Assembly (NCBI GenBank): GCA_035541035.1
Contig: DATLFO010000089.1
Location: 1-9,923 of the forward strand
Length of the DNA stretch: 9,923 nt
Reading direction: 5' to 3'
Source of the DNA: DASWHR01 sp035541035
GTDB lineage: Bacteria; Actinomycetota; AC-67
Made by a program: the position numbers and the translations under genes. This document shows positions 6,315 through 9,923 of the stretch, piece after piece. The notes under the pieces were generated by a model. It was not told the origin of the DNA. It ran no database searches and saw only the letters and a list, made by a program, of their open reading frames with translations. How positions within the stretch are numbered: position 1 is the stretch's first letter; each line of letters begins with the position of its first letter.

Positions 6315-7037
6315 TTACGGCGCGGAGAGGATGCCCATTCGCATCGCCGTGACGACGGCCTCGAGCTGGCTGTGCACGCCGAGCTTGGAATGGATCTTCT
6401 TGATGTGGCCGCGGCAGGTCAGAACGGTGATGCCCAGCAATCGCGCGATCGTCTGCGCATCCTTGCCTTCTCCCATGAGCGTGAGCACCTCGAACTCACG
6501 GGGAGTGAGATCGACGGCGCGAGGAGACGGGCGCGGCTCGTCCACGGAGCGGATGTGCGCGAGGAGCGCGGACAGAGAGTTGCCTTCGACGAGCATGCCC
6601 CCCTCGCGTGCCGTGCGAATCGCGTGAAGGATGTCCGCGAGCGGCGTCTCCTTCGGAATGAACCCGGCGGCGCCCGCGGCCGCGGCGCGGGCCATGACCT
6701 CCACATCGGAGTACGCGGTCAGGATAAGCACCCGAGAGTGGGGCGAGACCTCTTTGATCTTGCGCGATCCTTCGATGCCGTCCGCGTCGGGAAGCTGCAC
6801 GTCCATCAACACGACATCGGGGCGAAGGTCTTCCGCCATCTTCACCGCTTCGTCACAACGGCCGGCGATTCCGGCGCAGTCCATGTCGTTCTGCAGTCCG
6901 AGAACGGCTGCGAGCGGTTCGGCGAAAGCCGCGTGGTCGTCGACGATCAAGACGCGTGTGCCGGCCGTATCGGCGTCGTCGTCAGGGTCTTGTGCGCGGT
7001 CCGATGTCTCGGGGATGGTTTCTGGATTCGGGCGCAT
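6315..7037 (-). CDS. LuxR-family response regulator with intact receiver
   Basis: A 240-residue two-component response regulator that would bind DNA after phosphorylation. Numbering from the ATG at 7037: an acidic N-terminal linker (about 1-25), then a receiver with Asp33/Asp34 (LIVDDH), phosphoacceptor Asp79 in LMDVQLPDADG, Thr107 (LILTAYSD) and Lys129 (FIPKETP). The LuxR HTH covers about 176-231, with LTPREFEVLTLM and KLGVHSQLEAVV. The frame stays open upstream to an ATG at 7139, but that stretch is not conserved-looking and is packed with inverted repeats that look like a leader, so I prefer 7037. No good ribosome site precedes either start; a GTG/TTG between them is possible. It is separated from the downstream four-gene operon by about 99 bases, so it may have its own promoter. 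The partner could be either kinase in the window. Confidence 0.9.
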   Translation of the reverse strand: MRPNPETIPETSDRAQDPDDDADTAGTRVLIVDDHAAFAEPLAAVLGLQNDMDCAGIAGRCDEAVKMAEDLRPDVVLMDVQLPDADGIEGSRKIKEVSPHSRVLILTAYSDVEVMARAAAAGAAGFIPKETPLADILHAIRTAREGGMLVEGNSLSALLAHIRSVDEPRPSPRAVDLTPREFEVLTLMGEGKDAQTIARLLGITVLTCRGHIKKIHSKLGVHSQLEAVVTAMRMGILSAP

Positions 7038-7084
7038 GCTGCCATGGTCGCGTAGTGACTCGATGGGCGTCAAGGACGCCACAC

Positions 7085-7098
7085 ACCCAGAGTTGGGT
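7085..7098 (-). repeat. Dyad in the leader of the response regulator gene
   Basis: Arms accca (7085-7089) and tgggt (7094-7098) are separated by 4 bases, 48 bases upstream of the ATG at 7037. The same heptamer gttgggt occurs at 6281-6287, upstream of the other LuxR-type gene. A candidate operator, from sequence pattern only. Confidence 0.35.
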
Positions 7099-7110
7099 AT
7101 GCGCGCGAGG

Positions 7111-7123
7111 CGGATGTCATCCG
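7111..7123. repeat. Short perfect palindrome, possible operator or hairpin
   Basis: cggatg, one central t, catccg: a 13-base odd-centred perfect dyad in the gap between the membrane protein gene and the response regulator gene. It abuts the larger dyad at 7121-7146. Such symmetry suits a dimeric regulator; this is inference. Confidence 0.4.
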
Positions 7124-7146
7124 GCCGATGCCGCGGCATTCGCCGG
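7121..7146. repeat. 26-base near-perfect palindrome after the membrane protein gene
   Basis: ccggc (7121-7125), a 12-base perfect core atgccgcggcat (7128-7139), and gccgg (7142-7146) are symmetric, with two mismatched pairs between. It starts 8 bases after the stop of the membrane protein gene in its direction of transcription. It could act as an RNA hairpin at the 3' end, although no U-run follows, or as an operator for the downstream regulator gene. Confidence 0.45.
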
Positions 7147-7154
7147 CGGCGACG

Positions 7155-9143
7155 CTATCCGGCGAATTCGCGCAAGCGTTTGATGCTCTCGGTCGCGACC
7201 ACGGGCGGAGATTGACCGACGAGAATGGTGTGCAGCAGCGAAGCGGCGGCGACGATGGCGATCAATGCGGCCGCGACGATCCCGGCGTCGTTGAAGACTA
7301 CGGCCGCCACGGCAGCCACGCCGCAGCCGATGAGCGCCGCCCGATGATGCGGCCGTGCCCACGTCGCTCGCGCCAGCAGCGTGGTCCGGCGGCGCACGAA
7401 CAGCAGCGCGACGCCGGACGCGACCACCAGCCCGATCGTCCAATAGGAGCCCGCCAGCAATCGCAGCGCCGCCCCGATCTTGCGTCCGAGCGTGTCGTCG
7501 TCGGCGACGACGCGCGCCACGTGCGACTGCGAAGCGGGATCCGCGAGCAGATCCCAGGCTGCGAAGATCCCGGCGAGAAACACCGTGGCGATCGCGATGC
7601 CCAGAGCGGCCGCGCGTGACGGACGCCGTCCGGCCGCGAGCGCGAGGAACAGGCCGAACGCGGGCACGGCGACGAAGATCGAGCCGAACTTGGCGCCGGC
7701 CGACGGCGCGGCCATCGCCCCCGCCGTGAGCAGCAGGAGCGGCGGAGCCCACTTGAGCGCATCGCGCCGGGCGTCGAGCCATTGGCCGGTGGCGAGCAAG
7801 GCGCCGGCGACCGCGACGCCCATCATCTCGTTTCCGACACCGAAGAAACGGTCTCCGCCCGCGATCGAATACGACAGCGCGGAGCGTGCGCCGAGCTCGC
7901 CCTGGCCGACGAAGGCGATCAGACCCGACGCCGCGATCCCGGCGCACACGCCGGCTGCGAAGGGAATGCGCCGGACGGCGCCGGCCACGAGCGCGAGCCC
8001 GAGCGAGGCCGACGTGATCACCGCAACGGATGCGGCAAGGGTCGTGACGCCCGTGAGCGGCTCGATCAGCATCGCGGCCGGTGCGGCCACGAGCGCGACG
8101 AGCAGCGTCGCGAGCCAATCGCGTCCCGTTCGCGGCAGCCGGCCGCCGCGCGCACGGCCGCGGCCCGCGAGCACGACCACCGCTGCGACGACGATCAAGC
8201 CTGCCGCCAGCCACACGTATCCGCGCATCACGGGAAGCCTTATCGACGCGGCATGCGTGAAGTCCCGGTCGGCGCGCCGCAGATACTCCGGCGTGCCCGG
8301 CTCGCTGCCCCACCGCCGGCCGACGCCGACGGTGGCATCGCCACCGGCGAGAGCGACGATCGTGCTTGCCGCGTCGGTGAGCGAGACCACGCCGCGCCGC
8401 CGGGTCGTGGGCGAGGTAAGGATCGCCGCGTCGTCGCGGACGGGATTCTCCAGCGTGGCCGCGGCCAGATAGTTCCGCCGGTCCTCGCGCGCGGCGGGGG
8501 GCACGGCCGACATCACCAGCATCCGGTCGCCTTGCTCGAGCGAGGATCGCACGACGCCGATGGTGGCGTCCGCGCGGCCCAACGCGACGCTCACCCACCG
8601 GTCGCGCTGCCGTCCGCCCGCGCAGTCCGCATACAGGGTGTCGGGAATGTCCACGATCACGACCCCCTCGGCCGCGGTTTCGTATTGGCGGGCAAGGCGG
8701 CTCTGGTCGGCTCGCCGGCCGGTCGGAAAGGACGAGTCACGCACGACCGGTGTGTCCAGCAGCCGCAGGGTCGTTTCGGCGCGACGCAGCGCCTCGCGGA
8801 GCGGAACGGCGCCGCCGGACACCGACGCGCGCGACCGGGTTCCGTTCATCAACGTCGCCATCGCGTGGCCCGGCCGAGCAAGGCACTCGCGCTCGCCGGC
8901 CGGTGGCTTCGCGGCGGTCCGGGCGGAAAGCAAGCCCGGCGTTCCCTCGCGGATCGCGCGGCGCAGATGAAAGGTGTCGGCGCGAAGCCAGTCCTCGAGC
9001 GAGGTCCCGTTGAGCAGCACCACCACGATTCGCCCGGTTGCGGGCTCGATCTCCGGCGCGCTGGCGGCGCGCGCGGGAAGCAGCCCGGCGGCCAGCAAGG
9101 GGACCAGGACGGCGAGCATTCCGAGCGCGACGCGTCGCATCAT
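7155..9143 (-). CDS. Secreted/polytopic membrane protein with alkaline-phosphatase-like outer domain
   Basis: A 662-residue protein of unknown function. Residues 1-27 form a signal peptide (MMRR, hydrophobic core, ARA-AS). Residues about 35-290 resemble the alkaline phosphatase/sulfatase fold: an initial beta strand VVVLLNGTS, a segment GLLSARTA, and the closing pattern LTSPTTRRRGVVSLTD near 242-257. The usual first metal Asp (DG) is Asn45, and the usual DHG region reads SAVPP (212-216), so it looks catalytically dead (inference). From about 307 onward there are roughly ten membrane segments, with conserved-looking pieces RFFGVGNEMMG (432-442) and FNDAGIVAAA (617-626). I recognise this two-part layout from uncharacterised proteins of Gram-positive bacteria but know no function. 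The frame is open to 9800, but that part is antisense to tldD; the signal peptide sets the start at 9143 or 9140. It may share control with divergent tldD. Confidence 0.8.
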   Translation of the reverse strand: MMRRVALGMLAVLVPLLAAGLLPARAASAPEIEPATGRIVVVLLNGTSLEDWLRADTFHLRRAIREGTPGLLSARTAAKPPAGERECLARPGHAMATLMNGTRSRASVSGGAVPLREALRRAETTLRLLDTPVVRDSSFPTGRRADQSRLARQYETAAEGVVIVDIPDTLYADCAGGRQRDRWVSVALGRADATIGVVRSSLEQGDRMLVMSAVPPAAREDRRNYLAAATLENPVRDDAAILTSPTTRRRGVVSLTDAASTIVALAGGDATVGVGRRWGSEPGTPEYLRRADRDFTHAASIRLPVMRGYVWLAAGLIVVAAVVVLAGRGRARGGRLPRTGRDWLATLLVALVAAPAAMLIEPLTGVTTLAASVAVITSASLGLALVAGAVRRIPFAAGVCAGIAASGLIAFVGQGELGARSALSYSIAGGDRFFGVGNEMMGVAVAGALLATGQWLDARRDALKWAPPLLLLTAGAMAAPSAGAKFGSIFVAVPAFGLFLALAAGRRPSRAAALGIAIATVFLAGIFAAWDLLADPASQSHVARVVADDDTLGRKIGAALRLLAGSYWTIGLVVASGVALLFVRRRTTLLARATWARPHHRAALIGCGVAAVAAVVFNDAGIVAAALIAIVAAASLLHTILVGQSPPVVATESIKRLREFAG

Positions 9144-9165
9144 GCCGCGGCGAGTGTATCGGGCG

Positions 9166-9171
9166 TAGAAT
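9166..9171 (+). promoter_or_regulatory. Putative -10 box of tldD (leaderless promoter)
   Basis: TAGAAT matches the -10 consensus at five of six positions and ends 8 bases before the tldD ATG, so transcription would start at or next to the A of the ATG. No Shine-Dalgarno sequence lies in between. I see no convincing -35 box. The whole divergent gap is only 36 bases, so elements for the opposite gene must overlap it. Confidence 0.45.
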
Positions 9172-9179
9172 CGCGGCTC

Positions 9180-9923
9180 ATGACTGCATGGGATCTGGAC
9201 GACGGAGTTCTGCGCGAGGTTCTCTCCGAGGCCCTCGCGACCGGCGGGGACTTCGCAGAGATCTTCGCCGAGAACCGCGATTCGATGTCGGTCCGGCTCG
9301 AAGATCGAAAGGTCGAAGAGCTCGTGGCCGGCCGCGACCGCGGGGCGGGCATCAGGGTCGTAAAGGGCGAGTCCACCGCCTTCGCCTTCACCAACCGGCT
9401 CGACCGCGGCGCGCTGGTAGATGCGGCCAAGGCCGCCGCGGCGGGCCTGACCGATCAGCGGCTCGTGGACGTGCAGGATCTGCGGCGCGAGCCCGAGACC
9501 GTGCTCAATCCCGTGCGCATCGATGCGCGCGAGGTCCCGGCCGATCGCAAGGTCGCCTACGTCGTCGCGCTCGACGAAGCCGCGCGCGCCGAGGGCGGCG
9601 GCGAGATCCGTCAAGTCATTGGTTCCTACGTCGAAGGCTCGCAGCGCGTGCTCATCGCCAACTCCGACGGCCTGATCGTGCGGGACAACCGCACCCGCAC
9701 GCGCGTGTCGTGCCAGGTCGTGGCCGCGCGCGGGGACGTGATCCAGACCGGTTTTCACTCGCCGGGCGCGTCGGCGGGCTTCGAGCACCTCGACGCGCAC
9801 CCGGCCGACTTCGTCGGACGATTCGCGGCCCGGCAGGCGATCGCCATGCTCGGCTCGATCCCCGCGCCGCCGGGCGCCAGCACCACCGGCATCTCGCCGG
9901 CCGGCGGCGGCGGCGTGCTGTTC
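9180..9923 (+). CDS. tldD: TldD-family metalloprotease, 5' part
   Basis: The N-terminal 248 residues of a TldD/PmbA-family protein, running off the window in frame. The family forms a TldD-TldE heterodimer that degrades or matures peptides (microcin B17, CcdA in Escherichia coli); TldD carries the zinc site. Visible family features are an N-terminal domain with FAEIFAENRDS and a Gly-rich strand GAGIRVVKGESTAFAFTN, a middle GSYVEGSQRVLIANSDG, and MLGSIPAPPG followed by GGGGVLF, just ahead of where the zinc motif HExxxH would come. That motif is beyond the window, so TldD versus the inactive TldE is inferred from the GGGGVLF context. The ATG has no ribosome site but a TAGAAT box ends 8 bases before it, pointing to a leaderless message. 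No tldE/pmbA is seen here; it often lies downstream. Confidence 0.9.
   Translation, partial: MTAWDLDDGVLREVLSEALATGGDFAEIFAENRDSMSVRLEDRKVEELVAGRDRGAGIRVVKGESTAFAFTNRLDRGALVDAAKAAAAGLTDQRLVDVQDLRREPETVLNPVRIDAREVPADRKVAYVVALDEAARAEGGGEIRQVIGSYVEGSQRVLIANSDGLIVRDNRTRTRVSCQVVAARGDVIQTGFHSPGASAGFEHLDAHPADFVGRFAARQAIAMLGSIPAPPGASTTGISPAGGGGVLF

Noticed and set aside
5835..7055. Open frame on the + strand (406 codons)
   Set aside because: It is antisense to both LuxR-type genes and the gap between them, and has no recognisable domain.
7038..7139. 34-codon extension of the response regulator to the ATG at 7139
   Set aside because: There is no ribosome site, the sequence is not receiver-like, and the stretch is full of dyads. 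Not fully excluded.
7117..8598. Open frame on the - strand (493 codons) overlapping the membrane protein gene
   Set aside because: It is an Arg-rich shifted frame of the membrane protein, which has clear membrane segments in its own frame.
9144..9800. 219-codon upstream extension of the membrane protein frame
   Set aside because: It is antisense to the conserved tldD N-terminal domain. The signal peptide at 9143 gives a natural start.

Overview
The window is a very GC-rich stretch of bacterial DNA, gene-dense, with almost no gap longer than about 120 bases. Codons favour G or C in the third position. One gene (tldD) appears to be leaderless, with a TAnnnT-type -10 box just before its ATG, and the LuxR-type regulators look like those common in Actinomycetota and neighbouring uncultivated lineages. 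I cannot fix the phylum from sequence alone. There are no RNA genes, CRISPR arrays, insertion sequences or phage genes that I can see.

Left end (1-628): the 3' part of a histidine kinase on the + strand. Its first 40 bases are an exact reverse complement of bases 79-118, which looks like a fold-back join at a contig end and not genuine upstream sequence. Centre (551-6215, all - strand, transcribed right to left): a tightly packed four-gene signalling operon. In transcription order it encodes a LuxR-type regulator with a degenerate receiver, an HD-GYP cyclic-di-GMP phosphodiesterase, a CheY-like single-domain receiver, and a large hybrid kinase with one membrane segment, six PAS domains, HisKA, HATPase and a C-terminal receiver. 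Junctions are a 23-base overlap, a 4-base ATGA overlap and a 10-base gap. The kinase gene runs tail-to-tail into the first kinase, overlapping it by 78 bases. Just upstream (6315-7037, - strand) is a second LuxR-type response regulator with an intact receiver and its own leader rich in dyad symmetry.

Right end: a 662-residue secreted/membrane protein on the - strand (7155-9143), with an apparently degenerate alkaline-phosphatase-like outer domain and about ten membrane segments. It is divergent, across 36 bases, from the 5' two-thirds or so of tldD on the + strand, which runs off the window.

Working together (inference): the multi-PAS kinase would sense redox, ligand or energy cues and pass phosphate to its own receiver and to the CheY-like protein. 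The HD-GYP enzyme would lower cyclic-di-GMP. The LuxR protein with no phosphorylatable Asp would give an output controlled by something other than phosphorylation. No HPt protein and no GGDEF cyclase lie in the window, so the phosphorelay and the second-messenger circuit are both incomplete here. The most notable items are the fold-back at 1-118, the pseudo-receiver regulator, a switchable hairpin at the start of the HD-GYP gene, and the likely inactive phosphatase-like membrane protein.
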